A DNA stretch of 64,000 nt from NCBI GenBank assembly GCA_029945375.1, contig CM057058.1:2542001-2606000 (forward strand), written 5' to 3'. The notes beneath the pieces were generated by a model. It searched no databases and was not told the origin of the DNA. It saw only the letters and a list, made by a program, of their open reading frames with translations. The position numbers and the translations under genes were made by a program. The stretch comes from Agaricus subrufescens. Taxonomy: Eukaryota; Basidiomycota; Agaricomycetes; Agaricales; Agaricaceae. Positions 33,729 to 46,050 of this stretch are shown here, piece after piece; within the stretch, counting starts at the first letter, position 1; every line of letters begins with the position of its first letter.

Positions 33729-34537
33729 GGAGAACTGTGATGCGTCAGATTGGTGATCACTGCGGGCTGACGTTTGAGAATAACTTGTTGTGCTACAAAC
33801 TCTGATTCTACGAGCATTCGAGAGCCTCCCCTCGCCGGGCATCGTCAAATACAAAGTGTTTCCTCCACCCTTTGAACATTCGCATTTTAGGGGAAGGAAC
33901 GTTTAATTGAAACAACCAATAATTAATTGCTTATGTAATTTCATATCATCCAATGGAACGTCGACCTACTTTTGGCATCGGCTCATGTACTACGCCATCG
34001 ACATTACTCGCAATCTAGGCCTCCCGCAGTTTTTTCAGACTTCGGATGAAGAATTGGTCGGCCGCGTGGGGGTTGGCAGAAAATATCATCGGTGTTTTTT
34101 AATAATATCCTTGACTTTCGGACTACGGGATGGCTATAGGCTCGGATTCTGGACCTCTAGAATTTCAACCTCGTTCCGGTCCCTTTGATGTTCTGGACGC
34201 ACATGGCTATGCTGAAAATACGGATGGAACTTATGACAGGACAGAAGCTATGACAGAATACTAATGGAATTTTCATTTTCCGTTGATGCACAATTGCGCG
34301 TAATGTTCGTGCAGTGTCTGGATTGTGAAGTGCTGTCAACTTGCAAAGAGTCTGGATCACTCTGGACAAACAGCACTTTCAATCGATTATGCATTCTTTA
34401 GTGACACTTACAGTCCGGGCTGGACTGTATTGCTTGTGAGGCTGACGTTGATACTGAGACCTCTCCATCGGCACCAGCATTTACAATCTTCCTTCCATTG
34501 CTGTTCAACACGTACTACTCCAGGCCCTTCTTCACGG
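33729..34537. other. Intergenic, no supported gene
   Basis: About 0.8 kb between two plus-strand genes. It has short ORFs on both strands (33907-34188 plus, 34157-34369 minus) without domain matches or splice support. It is probably the promoter and leader of the Prm10-like gene. Confidence 0.55.
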
Positions 34538-36751
34538 ATGGATCCTCAGCATCCAGATTCAAATAGATCGGACAAATATTCTTTCTCCTCGTATCAACAT
34601 CCCTCTGAGATATCCCCTCCAGGAAATGTCGCTGGGTTCGACCGTACACGAGTGGCCCCTCCTCATGATGTTACTACCAGTGGAAGAACCCCTCCTGAAG
34701 TGCAAAATCGAACCGATACGATCATCCGGAGGAAAGGTTATCTGTCTGGCGTCAAGGAATGGTATGACAACCTCAACTATTCTCCCGAAATAGAACCTAC
34801 CCCCGCATATACCGCTGAAGACCCGCCCGGTTCTCCCGGTGGGCGTGACACTAGGCCAAAAAACATGGGCAGGGATCTGTCAATGTCTTCGGTTAATTCT
34901 CTCGGCTCGGACCTGTGTGATTCCGAGCAGGAATCTAGACGTAGATCCGATGCGCCTGGACCTAGTGAAGACGCTGATGATCTAGAGAAGAATACTCTTC
35001 GCCAAATGGACTATAAGACCCGCCGAAAGCACTTGATGCGCACTAAGATCGAGTATAACGTTACATGTGAGTCTTAGTACACAGATCTATACCATCGGAC
35101 CAACAGTGTGTCACCAGCCATGATAAACCGGCAAGATTTCCTTAACAAACTTGCAAAATCCCTCATGACATTTGGCGCGCCTTCGCATCGGATTGAATCT
35201 CAACTTTGTGCGGCCGCACGTATACTAGAGGTGGAAGCCGAGTTTATCCATTTTCCCGGTGTCATAATATGCTCTTTCGGAGATCAAGAACTTGGAACAT
35301 CAGAAACACACTTTATTAAATCCGGGGGCAGGCTGTCTTTGGGCGCGCTACACAAGGTTCACCAGATTTATCGTGAGGTGGTACACGACGAGATCAGTGC
35401 AAAGAAGGCTGTGGCCGGTCTCGATGCTCTTCTGGAGGCGCCTCCTGTCTATCCTGTGCCCTTTCGATGCTTTTTGGCGCTCTGTCTCTCGGCCTCGATA
35501 TGCCCTCTGGCCTTCGGGGGGTCTTTCGTGGACATGTGGATTGCGGGTGCCTCAGCTTGCGTTCTCTCGATCCTCCAGCTCTGCGTCGCCACAAAGAGTG
35601 CCCTTTATACCAATGTTTTTGAGTAAGTCCAGTCATGGCAATGCTCAAGGAAATCTATATCTTATTGGTTGGGCTTCAGAATAACCGTGGCCATCTTGGT
35701 CTCTTTTGTCGCGAGAGGACTCAGTGCCATTAGGAGTCAAATCTTTTGTTACACAGCAATATCTTCTGCTGGTATCATTGGAATCCTCCCTGGCTATCTC
35801 ATTTGTGAGATTTTTCTTACCGGAAGATGATGAGTGCGTTGACAATACCTATAGTGATAAGCTCTCTCGAACTTGCGTCCAAGAATATAGTTTGCGGTAG
35901 TGTAAAAATGGTTTATGCCCTCATCTACACATTGTTTCTGGTACGTCTAATTCGATACCCTAATCTTGGGACTCAGTATTTACGGTTGATGCATACAGGG
36001 CTTTGGTCTCCAGATTGGTTCCGATTTTTATCTGCTGCTCGATCCGCATTTCCGTGCACAGCTAGAGGAAGTGGCGTCCAGTATCAGCAGCTCAGTAACC
36101 TTAGCGGGAACATGGATGGCTGATAACAGCTCAACTATTGCCGTGCCCTTAGATGGTACCTGGTCATTCAACCACAACGTTTCACCAACCCAATATGATA
36201 TTATCAATGGTTGCTACCGTCCCCACCATTTCCCTTGGTTCCTTCAGCCCTTCCCCACCTGGACTTCTTTCATTATCGTTCCTTTTTTCTCGCTCATGTC
36301 TTCGCTTGCGAACCTTCAGCCCTTTCGTAGCAAACAATTGCCAGTAATGGTCGTAATTTCTTGTTGCTCCTATGCTACAAACAAGATTGCCAATCACTAT
36401 ATTTTCAATCGATCGGACGTCGTGTCTGCCATAGGCGCTTTTACTGTGGGGCTCTTGGGTAATATATATTCGCGAAAAATGGGTGGCACTGCTTTCACAT
36501 CCATGGTCACTGGCGTTCTTTTTCTCGTACCGGTAAGCATTCTCATGGATTTACATCTGAATTGAAGCTCAGTTTAAAGTTCTCAGTCTGGATTATCCTA
36601 TGCCGGTGGAATAACTGCCAATGGCAATGGAATCGACATAGGTGGTGCAATGATCGCTGTTACTATCGGTATCACTGTCGGACTTTTCATGAGTCAGGCT
36701 CTCGTCTACACTTTCGGTAATCGCAAGAATGCGGCAGTATTTTCTTTCTGA
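34538..36751 (+). CDS. Prm10/ThrE-like (DUF1212) membrane protein
   Basis: Family members resemble bacterial threonine/serine exporters and yeast pheromone-regulated Prm10. About 180 polar residues come first, then MDYKTRRKHLMRTKIEYN. After an intron the core domain starts RQDFLNKLAKSLMTFGAPSH and RIESQLCAAARILEVEAEFI. Its signatures FPGVIICSFGDQ and LGALHKVHQIYREVVHDEIS are clear. Ten or so membrane segments follow, among them FRCFLALCLSASICPLAFGG, IAGASACVLSILQLCVATKS, MVVISCCSYATNKIANHYIF and GAMIAVTIGITVGLFMSQAL. The loop CYRPHHFPWFLQPFPTW is typical of the fungal group. Four or five introns are present, and the model ends NRKNAAVFSF. Its transport substrate is unproven in fungi. Confidence 0.85.
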
Positions 36752-36816
36752 ATATATCTTTTGGTCGTTCAACAAAGGTATTTAAAACATTGGTGCGGAT
36801 GAATTCTCTATATAGT

Positions 36817-38860
36817 CTATTGGAACTTTATGCCCCACAAGTGTTCGAATATTGTTGATGCCGTATCTATGGACCAATGTTAATACTGGATTAATGCAGG
36901 AATGAAATTGTCTTGGACTTACCGAATCATCGTTGGACGCTCCAGACCTAATCCCCAGCCATGTACGTGAACGTCTTTTGGGAAGCCCATTGGTTCAAGC
37001 ATTTCTGGCCTGAACATGCCGCTATTTCCTACTTCAACCCATTTGTTAAGCATAGGATGGAAGGCAAATATTTCTAAGGAAGGCTAGAACTAGATCAGTA
37101 CGGTTAACAACCTACTGATAATATCATACACACCTCAGTATATGGATTGTATGCTGGTTTGAACCGCACGTTTTCTATGCCCATTTTTTTGAAGAAGACG
37201 CGCATAAAACCTGGATCTGGATAAGCTGGATATGTCTAGCAGAAGAAAGATTCGCTTGCCAATGAGATCGGCCAACGTCAGACCACGGTCCGCGACCACA
37301 CCTTCAACTTGGTGGAACTCGGCTAAATGAGTGGCATCCATGGCTTCGTTTCGGAAGACGCGGTCTATACTGAACAATTTGGCAGGACGGAAGCCGTCGT
37401 CACTTTTGCCATCGAGATCTGTTGTAGATTTTGCGCCATGTGTGAATTCTTGCTCGTCCCCTTCAGCTACCTCTCCGCGACACTTTGCGGCTAGTTTGTA
37501 GAGCATGTGCGCAGATGAAGCTGTAGTGTGCGTGCGTAGAAGCAGTTTGCTGGATTCCTCGTCCGACCAAGGTGCGCGGTAACCAGTTGAGCCATAACCT
37601 CCATGCTCATGTACTGTAGAAACTGTTTTATAGTAGTCCTGTTTGGGAGGAAGTGATTTCTGTGGATCTGAATTCCTTGTATTAGACTTCTGATTGGGTA
37701 GATCCTCAGAGAATCTTAGGCCACATACCAGAGAGGTAAAAAGTGTCTTGTAATTCACGAGCGGGGTGTTGCTGGGGGACGAACAATGCATCGAAGCACC
37801 AGAAACCGGACTCGACGAAAGATGAAGTGGGCATTTCTGCGAAGCTGGTTCCCCAAAGTCAGATTTGGTTATATTTGATTCCCTTTCATTGTTCACTGAC
37901 CCCATTTCCAGGAAGATATCGCGAATTTCCTCCCTTACCTTGAGTAGTGGATGGAGTGCACCGCCATTTGTGGGTATACCTTCGGCATCAAAATTATACT
38001 TTTTGAAAGTTGATGTTTTCCATGTCCCTCTGTTGCGCAAAGCAGAAGTCACTGATGAGATAGGGACGCTTGGTGAGATAAGACACACGATGTGAGCATA
38101 TCGACAGTCAAGTCTGTTTCTGGTTTAGCTGTTGAAGTACTGAAGTTGGGGCCCTTGTTAGCGGTAAACCATTGGCCCTTCCTATACGAGCCATTAGCGT
38201 GGCCACACGTGAAGGTAATAAGTTTACCGTTGAACGATCAGCTTGCGTTTGCGAAGATCAGCAAGCATTTTTTCGCCTGCCTTCAGCGTTCCTGTAGACG
38301 CCACTTCTTGCATGTCGTTTTTGGTCGCGTCTGCAATTTCTCCAACCTTGACACAAAAATACCATGTAGAATGCAAATATTTCTTGCCCGAAACTGAGAG
38401 CATACCAATTTGACCAGACCGTCTCCGTCTTTGCCTATCCAACCATTCTTGAAGGCACGGCCTTGACCGACCTTGGCAGTCTCGTCCCCTACGAGTTTTT
38501 TAAGCTGCACTGGGGACACAGGTGTACCTTTTCCTTTTTCTGGGAGGGCAGACCAAACACGCGCTTCGTGAGATCCCTCGTCCGCGATCTGGGCACCTTC
38601 GGGAGTCAAGACGTGGGATATTACTTCATGAGTTTCATAGGTAATCATCTACGTTGACATAAGTACGGGATGTATGTTAAGGATTCTCGTAAACAGACCT
38701 CACGACTCAGCAGTGAGTTGAGAGCTCCAAGAATGGCGATTTGATCGTCATTAGATGCCGCTGGGTCTGTCTGACCGGGAAGAACGAGAGCACGGGTATC
38801 CGGTATACTTCCCTGGGCATCTAGGGTAGTGAGGATAAGTTGCTGAAGATGTTCAGCCAT
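36817..38860 (-). CDS. FRS2: Cytosolic phenylalanyl-tRNA synthetase, alpha subunit
   Basis: The catalytic subunit of cytosolic PheRS. The start is [20 protein letters not shown]. Winged-helix-like N-part segments include LNSLLSREV and [20 protein letters not shown], then [20 protein letters not shown]. The class II catalytic core follows: [20 protein letters not shown] (motif 2 region, FDALFxPQQHPAR), [33 protein letters not shown], then [10 protein letters not shown] and [14 protein letters not shown] (motif 3 side), ending [20 protein letters not shown] and VGHKVPI. Eight or so introns are present, one with a GC donor. It lies 100 bp from the divergent PEX2 start. Its partner subunit is in the same window. 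Confidence 0.93.
37211..37259 (-). other. GC-AG intron in PheRS alpha
   Basis: The donor is ATTG|GCAAGC and the acceptor GATCCAG|GTTTTATG, 49 nt long. Splicing here gives [20 protein letters not shown], the conserved PheRS alpha sequence. Reading through introduces foreign sequence and a shifted frame. No GT donor is available at this point. Confidence 0.88.
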
Positions 38861-38960
38861 TAGAGCTAGAGGTCGGTATCTATCTTGAGTAGCTCAGCTT
38901 ATCACCGTGACTCGATATATCACTCACGTGGTTGCATTTCCGTCTCATTTCACTCAGTAC

Positions 38961-40473
38961 ATGCCCGGCTTGGACCTGCTTGAGAATGCCTGGGAAGCCG
39001 CAAAACCCAGGCTCGCAGCTATCTCGTCCTCAATAGACCTCTCAAAGTCTGCAGAGCAACGGATAATACGTGTCGGCCAGATTGATGCCGAACTCTTGGA
39101 CCAAGAACTCGCCCAAATCCTGCAGGAACCAATTAACAAAGCACTCTCACTTGTCGATGTACGCGTTTTGGTTCTACCTGCTTGTGTGGTGGATTAATCC
39201 ATCGCACAGAATGTTAGGAAGTCTCTTGTTGAGCCTGAGCTGGCCCTCGCTCTACAACTGTTGCTTTACAAGTTCTCCGTATGGGATAACGGTGGAAGTT
39301 ATGGTGCTATGTTGCAGGACCTTCGATATGTCGTCCCTCCCTCAAATACTCATACCTTGACTCGTAAGTCAGGTTCCTTACATCTGTAGTCGAGGGTTGA
39401 CCCGTCTCAGCGTCTGGCTTACCACGTGAAATTCTGCTTCTCCATGCATCCCTTACGGTCTTTCTCCCATACCTGCACTCGCGCCTCAGAGTACACGCCC
39501 TCTCTAGAGCCTGGCCTGATGCTCCCTCCTCGGATCGACGGCGGAGAGCTTGGAGAGCTCTTACCACCGCAGAGTCATTACACACTCTTCTAGGCCTTGC
39601 TAATTTCGTCGCTTTCCTATGGAACGGACGGTATGTTAAGGATATAACTATTTTATCCTGACAACTTGACACTCACAACTCATTAAAGCTATCGGACTCT
39701 AACAGATCGCCTGTTGCGCATGCGGTTGGTCCCTTCGCGGGGGCAGGTGAAGCGAGACGTTAGTTACGAGTTCATGAACCGTCAAATGGTTTGGCATGCA
39801 TTCACGGTAAGTCTCCGACCTTCCTACGCGACTGGCAAACACTGATCGTACTGTAATTCCTTAGGAATTTTTGTTGTTTCTTCTACCCCTCCTTCATACC
39901 CGTTCCGTCCGCCAACGAATCTACCGTATCCTCTCATACGCTAGCCCCTCACGTATTCTTTCCCTTGTTCCAACTGCAGCTGCTCGTCGACTTGGACTAC
40001 CGGATTCTTCTCGGTCCTCGGGGTCAACAACCAAGAAGCGCGGAAAATTCTGGTCCCTTCCCGCTAACGAATGTGCAATCTGTGCTGAGAAATCCTCATT
40101 CAACCTCATCTCCTCCGAGCCGACGAGCATGTTTTCTAATTCTGCATCACAAAATACACCGCCCGAAAGTTCGGAAGATGAACCTAGCACATATCCCATC
40201 AATTGTCCCTATGTTGCTTCATGCGGAGATATATACTGTTACAGTTGTATCGCCGAGCAACTCATGCGTGCTGCAGACGATCTGGACCAACAACATGGTT
40301 GGGAGTGTCTCAGATGCGGTGAGGAAGTTACGAGTGCCGACCGGTATGAAGTCGAGATCACAGAGGTAGACAGTGGAAGTGAATATGAATTCAGTAGTGA
40401 CATTGATATCGGTGCCACGGATATGTCTGGATCTATACGTAGCTACAGTGATTCCGGTTTCTCAGACCATTAG
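38961..40473 (+). CDS. PEX2: Peroxisomal RING E3 ligase Pex2
   Basis: Pex2 with Pex10 and Pex12 forms the retrotranslocation channel that ubiquitinates and exports Pex5. The start is MPGLDLLENAWEAAKPRLAA. Family blocks are RVGQIDAELLDQELAQILQE, PINKALSL, LALALQLLLYKFSVWDNGGS and YGAMLQDLRYVV, then LANFVAFLWNGRYRTLTDRL and DVSYEFMNRQMVWHAFTEF. The C-terminal RING has NECAICAEKSSFN, PYVASCGDIYCYSCI and WECLRCGEEV. The usual RING histidine after the third cysteine (CGH) is Asp here (CGD). An acidic Ser-rich tail follows, ending SDSGFSDH. About five introns are present. The ATG at 38961 was chosen because nothing upstream in the frame resembles the family. Confidence 0.9.
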
Positions 40474-40542
40474 AGTGTATTAAAAATCCCCTTGAGTCCT
40501 AACTTCTAGAAGGAATGCATTGGAAATGAAGAGTGAGCACCA

Positions 40543-43500
40543 TCATTGCCGGAATATTTCCGCCTGGATTTGTTTTAAAACTTGTGGATCGGCTTTGGCG
40601 ATGACGTCTTTGAAGATCTGAGGATCCGAGTTCCTCTCTGCCTCTTGCAGTTTTGCGGCAACAAATGAGCTCAATTGAACAGTCCGAACGGGATCTTGAT
40701 CGTATACCTGTTGCTATATGATTAGAAAAGTCACACTGTATCAAGAGTGTCTTTACCGCTTTGCGCCGATCAAATTCTGCCGTACCCTCTGATCCTTGAT
40801 AAAACCACGAGGGAGCCTCGTCAACGTCCCAGTAACGTCTGAGGCCTGGAGAGCTGTATGACATGAGTGAACGGAGGAGGAAGAATTACCTGTGTCGTGG
40901 GCTTACCCGTTATCGTTATCGTCGTCACTGCTGACCTTCTGTGCCTCTTTGATCTCGCCAAAGACATCCAACCACAAGTTGAAAATTTCTGTCGGCAATC
41001 GCTCTAGCACTTCCCTTCTACCAGTAGATAAAAGGGAGGCAATTCCTAAGGCTGCCAGTTTACGATGGCGAGGCTCGCTCATATTGTCGAACTAGAGTGA
41101 TTTTTGATGAGAATTCATTGGAAATGGACCAGCTCGAATGAATTCACCTTTCCCCACCATTGGTCCAGGAGTTGATCCACTAGAAAGCTTTCTTTCTGAT
41201 TCAACTGGACGGCTGACGCGGAGATCAGCTGGAAGAAGACTTGAGGATCAGCTAATGCGATCCGGGAAAAGAGATAAATGTATTCCGTTAGGACGAGAGT
41301 GCTTGTCTGCAGATCGAAAGTTGTCAAATTCATGTTCGGAAGCGAAGAAAAAAATAAAAGCTGACACTCACTTCATTTTCGACAACTTTATTAAGCATCC
41401 AGGCGAAAAGTCCGGATGTGTGGAAGTGGGACGCCCACGCTGACGAAGGCGTGAGTTGAACAAGGAAGTTCATCAAACTAACCAAATCCTTCATGTTCAA
41501 TAACAGCCCATCCATTCGTATGGCGGTGGTAAACGCATGGAAAAATTGTGCACCAAAAGCCTGAAAAGCGACACTTGAATAGCCGTATGCATGCAAACAA
41601 AAAAGGTATTACTTGAATCAATCCTGGAGCATCTAGGAGGATATAAGCCTCTATGATGCTGGTGATAGTACCAAGAAGATCTAGGTTTGTCTCGAGGAAC
41701 TGGAGGGCAGGGGGGATGAGCTCTGAAAGGCCAGAAGAGCCGTCTATACCGGCAACCGTCGTGGCATTCCGGAGGGCAGCGAGCCAGAGAGATAATCCGT
41801 CATCTTCAAGGTGAATGATGGACTGCCATATGGGTTGAAGTAAGCAAAAGAGCAGAAGAAACTAGATATACTTACGATCGGCGCGAGACTTGCTTTGATG
41901 AGGGGGACGATGACAGATCCAAGACTTGTTGACTGTTCCTTGATTGCTTCAATCAGCTTCGTAACAGTCACGAGTAAAGAACTCTTGAACAGCCAATCGT
42001 CACCAGCGGTTTCCCCTTGGAGGTGCGTTAACAGACGTCCGACAAGTCATCAGATTGTTAAACGTACAAAGTTGAGGCAGTGGTGCAATAATAATGGGTA
42101 CGAAAGGTGAAATCTTCGGCCGAGCTCAGTTTGAGGAAAGGACCGATACTGGGAGGACACCTACCTGCTGGCCTGTTTGCTCGATGACTATATTGAGAGC
42201 GTTGTCCACCCTCCGTTTGCTCTCGAAACTCTCTGCTTCTCCGATAAGATGCACAAGTTGGCTGATAGTTGTTTGAAGATGTGGTAGGAAAAATTCCACA
42301 GTGAAACCCACAGTCTGTGTAAGACATGTTCAAATATTGTCAAGCGTGAGTCATTTTCGAACCTACATCCATGCAATCCTTTAAAGCTGTCGCCGCAGTA
42401 AGTCGAACGACAGTATCCGTCGAAGGTCCACGATCTGTCAAAAGATGTGCGAGAACATCCCAGATCAGAGGGTCAGTGGATGGGACACATTCCTCGGAGA
42501 CCCATTGCCCAATCAACCAGGCAATACGCCGTTTGATGATTGGATAACTATAAAGCTTGAGGGCATTGTTTCTCGCTCAGAAAAGAGAGACACACTTCGG
42601 GTTGTTAGATTCCTTGGCTTCGTGAGATAACGTATGTTGAAGCCATTGACTGAAAGGGATCTCGTCTTTCAGGCGAAATGCGCAGCGGCCCAGCGCACAG
42701 TAAAGAGCTTCCTTTTGGATAACGCTCTCTAGGTCGACAGCAGGGGTGACTGAATAGAACAATGAGGTCTGAAAATGGACTAGCGGGAGCGGACAACGAC
42801 AAACCTGCGGATTGCTTGAAAAGCCCGGAAAGAAGGGGAATAACATAGTCACTGTAATGGTTGGTCAACTGTAATAAAACACGTTCACTACATGGCTAGT
42901 AAGAAGGCATTAGCAGCAACAACAAAGTGGAAGTAATCAACTGCACTTACTCTAATTTCGAATTCCCACTGATCGTTTTCTTTGTCCTCGACGTGCAGCC
43001 ACTCCTCAGGATCAGCTAGCCATTGTTGCAAGTCTGTAGGGTTCAAAGGCATGAAACGTGTGATCAAGAGCTGCACCGCATTCTCCACAAAATCACGGGA
43101 AAGGGCTGTGACAGTGAGGATAGATGTGAGAAGGCATCGGATAGATAACTCACAGTTCAGATTGTCACTTCCATCTCGGCGCTTGGGGGCCCACTGAGTC
43201 AGACTGTCTTTGAACAGTACCATTCCTTGTACTAGAAGTCGAATGGGGTACACAGCCTCCAAGGTATCTACAATGAGCAGTGAGTCAACATAGATATGAG
43301 AACATGTCAGTTCGAACTTCACCGGCAATAAGTTCCGTGGGTCCTCCGGTGGCGTCGACCACTAGTTGCCAATAATAGAGCACCATGTCTGCATAACGCG
43401 GTAGCTCCACAAACCGTGACACATCCAACTGTTGCAGGCGACGGAAATATTTTCCGTAAGTACGAAGATGATTCGTTAAGATCTTCAAGGGTTTCCTGGC

Positions 43501-44676
43501 GACATCAAGCTTTCCACCTTGGCGGAGGGCTATAATAATGTCTCTTCTGAAATTGAAGAAGGATCTGATATATTCATGCGAAGAGTTGAAGAATTGAGAT
43601 TGCTGGAATTTCTTTTCATCAGAATACGAGGATAATCTCGAGTTGGAAAGGCGGACCCAGGCTTTGGAGGTGGCAGCTTCCTCTTTAGGATACTTGTCAA
43701 TTCGCTGCCAAGACCAGATGGCAGTCTTGACTAGAATTTTGTACAACAAATGGAGAATGATGATATCTTGAAGGAGTCTTTCACTCAGGAAGGTTTCCGG
43801 GTTGAGCGACAGGGACAACGTATTTGCTAGAGTTGTCCAATAATCATACATCCTGTCTCGCATCGCTTGAACAATCTATAGACAGAGTCAGGCAGGAAAC
43901 CATACGAAATTAAATCCTCACGTTTGCCATAACCTTCATACCATTCGGCATTTTTACGCTTGCAAACTCCTTTACAATAGCATTCAGAATTCCAAGGCTC
44001 CGCCGAAGCACAAGGGCATCTTGGGGGTTATCTTGTCCAGAGGAGTAGCGATTGACCAACCCATTATTTATTGTATTTATAAGATTGTCGAAGAGATCTG
44101 GCCTGTAAAGCGTAGCATTTTTAAGCCCTGAAATGAGATAGAATAGCCTAACTTACCAGCTACTAGGGAAATCGTGACGAGCAATTTTGGATATGATGAC
44201 CTCGTTGCAGTCAGATATCTGTTTGCAGGCACTGAGAAAACCGTGATATCCGGCATTGATACGCTCTTACAGTATCGTCTACTTCATCGAGCAGGGCTAA
44301 TGATCTTCCGCGGATGCTGATACGTTGTTCGTTTGAAAGGACTCTGATGGGACAATTTTAACGAGAAATCTCTCAGTTTCTATGAGGACACAAGCTGCAC
44401 GCACTTCTTGGACTTCCAATGGCTTAATGCACTATTCTTGAATTGGATGATCGCCTGTTGTCGAATTGGAAGAGGCACTGTCCTTTGGGAGGTGATCTCT
44501 TGTAGGGCATCGAACGTGCCGAACATATCAAGCATTTGCTTCAGTCTTTTACTGGATGCCTGGAGTCGGGCAACATCCTGACTACACGCATCCACCAGCA
44601 CTTGATAGAGTTCCTGTGGATTGACAGTCTCCACGATAACACCTTGTGCCACGTTTCTGGGTCTGTCGATATCCAT
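40543..44676 (-). CDS. KAP120: Importin-11/Kap120-type karyopherin
   Basis: An importin-beta superfamily nuclear import receptor (Kap120 imports Rpf1 and 60S factors in yeast). The N-terminal importin-beta domain starts after MDIDRPRNVA and contains VPLPIRQQAIIQFKNSALSH, VLSNEQRISIRGR and IISKIARHDFPSSWPDLFDN, the diagnostic PxxWPxL type repeat. Then come EYIRSFFNFRRDIIIAL and CGSEDPEEWLHVEDKEND-like sequence (seen as ADPEEWLHVEDKENDQWEFE), typical of importin 11. HEAT repeats continue to the C-terminal EAPSWFYQGSEGTAEFDRRK and QEAERNSDPQIFKDVIAKAD, ending QIQAEIFRQ. Some 15 or more introns are present. The start at 44676 is 173 bp from the divergent zinc-finger gene. Confidence 0.88.
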
Positions 44677-44849
44677 GATGGCAGGCAGAAGCTTAGGTCA
44701 GAAGACGATGGCAGACTCAGGCAGAGAAGTCAAGTTTGTCCGATCATGAATGCAAGCAGCCTGTAACGGAAACTGGTGGAAGTTACGTACAAATCCACGC
44801 TGGCCAAACAAACGCCGACAAACGCGTCGCGAGCTCCACCGTCTGTATC

Positions 44850-45753
44850 ATGTCTTCCACTGAAGTTATCGGATCATGGGATAGCGGAAGTCGGTCCCGG
44901 AGAAGTACTGAAAGCACTACAGAAGCCCGGGATCTGACACACTGGCCGGAATCACCATTATATGCTTGTATGTTGTGCACGAGCTTTATCGGCATCAAAA
45001 CTCAAAACCTACTGCCGTATAGCAACTACCAAATCGTCTTCCCCTTCCGTCTCTCCCTCAGGCTCCGGACCCAAACTGCGTCTATCACTCAACCGTTTTG
45101 CATTTCCAAACTCGTCTTCCAGTGCTCCAGCTGTCGCTGTGCAGAAAGAACCAGCACCGTCAGATGAGAAACCGAAATGCTCCCGACGCCGAAGGCTACA
45201 CCACTCAATCGCCATAGGTGTCTCTCGGGCGTCTATTTCTCGATTGGCCAGATGTGTATGCTGCGAAACCAGATGGACAGTAAAAAAGACCGCGGCCCAG
45301 AAGCTTAGCCACATGGATGCCTGCTCCAGAAAGTGTTCCTACTCGCCCGAGACGATGACCTTCCTCATAAAAAAGGAAGTAAACCTAACTAAGGAAGCCC
45401 CGGTGGATGATGCGGAGGCGGATACACATCTTGAACGTATTGTGCAAAATGCGACCTCGAAGAAAAAGCAGAGGACTAAGGGGCCTACTGTACAGCAGCT
45501 TACATCTCAAACACGTGAACTAATACTCAAACGTGCGCGAAGGATATTGGGACCTACAATGAATCTTGATGAAGACGATGCATTCCTCGATCACCCGGTG
45601 TCGACACAAGCAGTTGTGCCACACCACTTAATGGCCTCGACTAATGTCGTAGCCCTGGATGTGTCATTTCGCCCCTCGAAACTCAGATATCAGTCCCACG
45701 AAGGCACGGGTCTGAAAAGCCCGCCCTTAATAGGCCCAGTGGAAAGTATATGA
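44850..45753 (+). CDS. Small zinc-finger protein, SLX4-like
   Basis: The first exon (ATG 44850) gives MSSTEVIGSWDSGSRSRRST and ends PESPLYA. A 53-nt intron (GTATGT...GTATAG) joins it to a Ser/Lys-rich exon. The only clear domain is RLARCVCCETRWTVKKTAAQ-KLSHMDACSRKC, a C-x2-C...H-x3-C finger of the kind seen in SLX4 (UBZ4-like) and annotated in Agaricomycetes as flap-endonuclease-related. Then follows a basic helix-rich part (KKKQRTKGPTVQQLTSQTRE). The protein is about 280 residues, much shorter than SLX4, with no visible SAP or SLX1-binding domain. It may be a truncated relative or a different DNA-binding protein. The start at 44962 is rejected because it lies within the intron. Confidence 0.62.
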
Positions 45754-46050
45754 GCCTGATTGGACAAATTATTCTACAAACAGTGGATCAAGAAATGGAT
45801 GGATCAGTGGTAATGATTTGCTGTCCGTTAGTTACCGTCAGCTTTTTTTCATCGTGCCCAACTATCGTATAATGCACTCCAGAATGAAACCTAAATGTAA
45901 TATGTTGTGATGTTATTTATCCCGTTTGGCCACTGCCTCGACTCAAAAAAGATCGTATCTTAACATTAGTACTTAATTAATCTAATCTTGAACAATTCGT
46001 ATCCTGGCGTAAATGTGTCAAATCTAATGAATCTATATTAAGGATATCCT

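Noticed and set aside
33907..34369. Small ORFs between the GNAT and Prm10-like genes
   Set aside because: No domain, no splice support and no coding-like composition.
44962..45753. ATG 44962 as the start of the zinc-finger gene
   Set aside because: It lies one base before a good GT...AG intron of 53 nt. Splicing joins the ATG 44850 exon in frame and gives a normal leader distance to the divergent importin gene.
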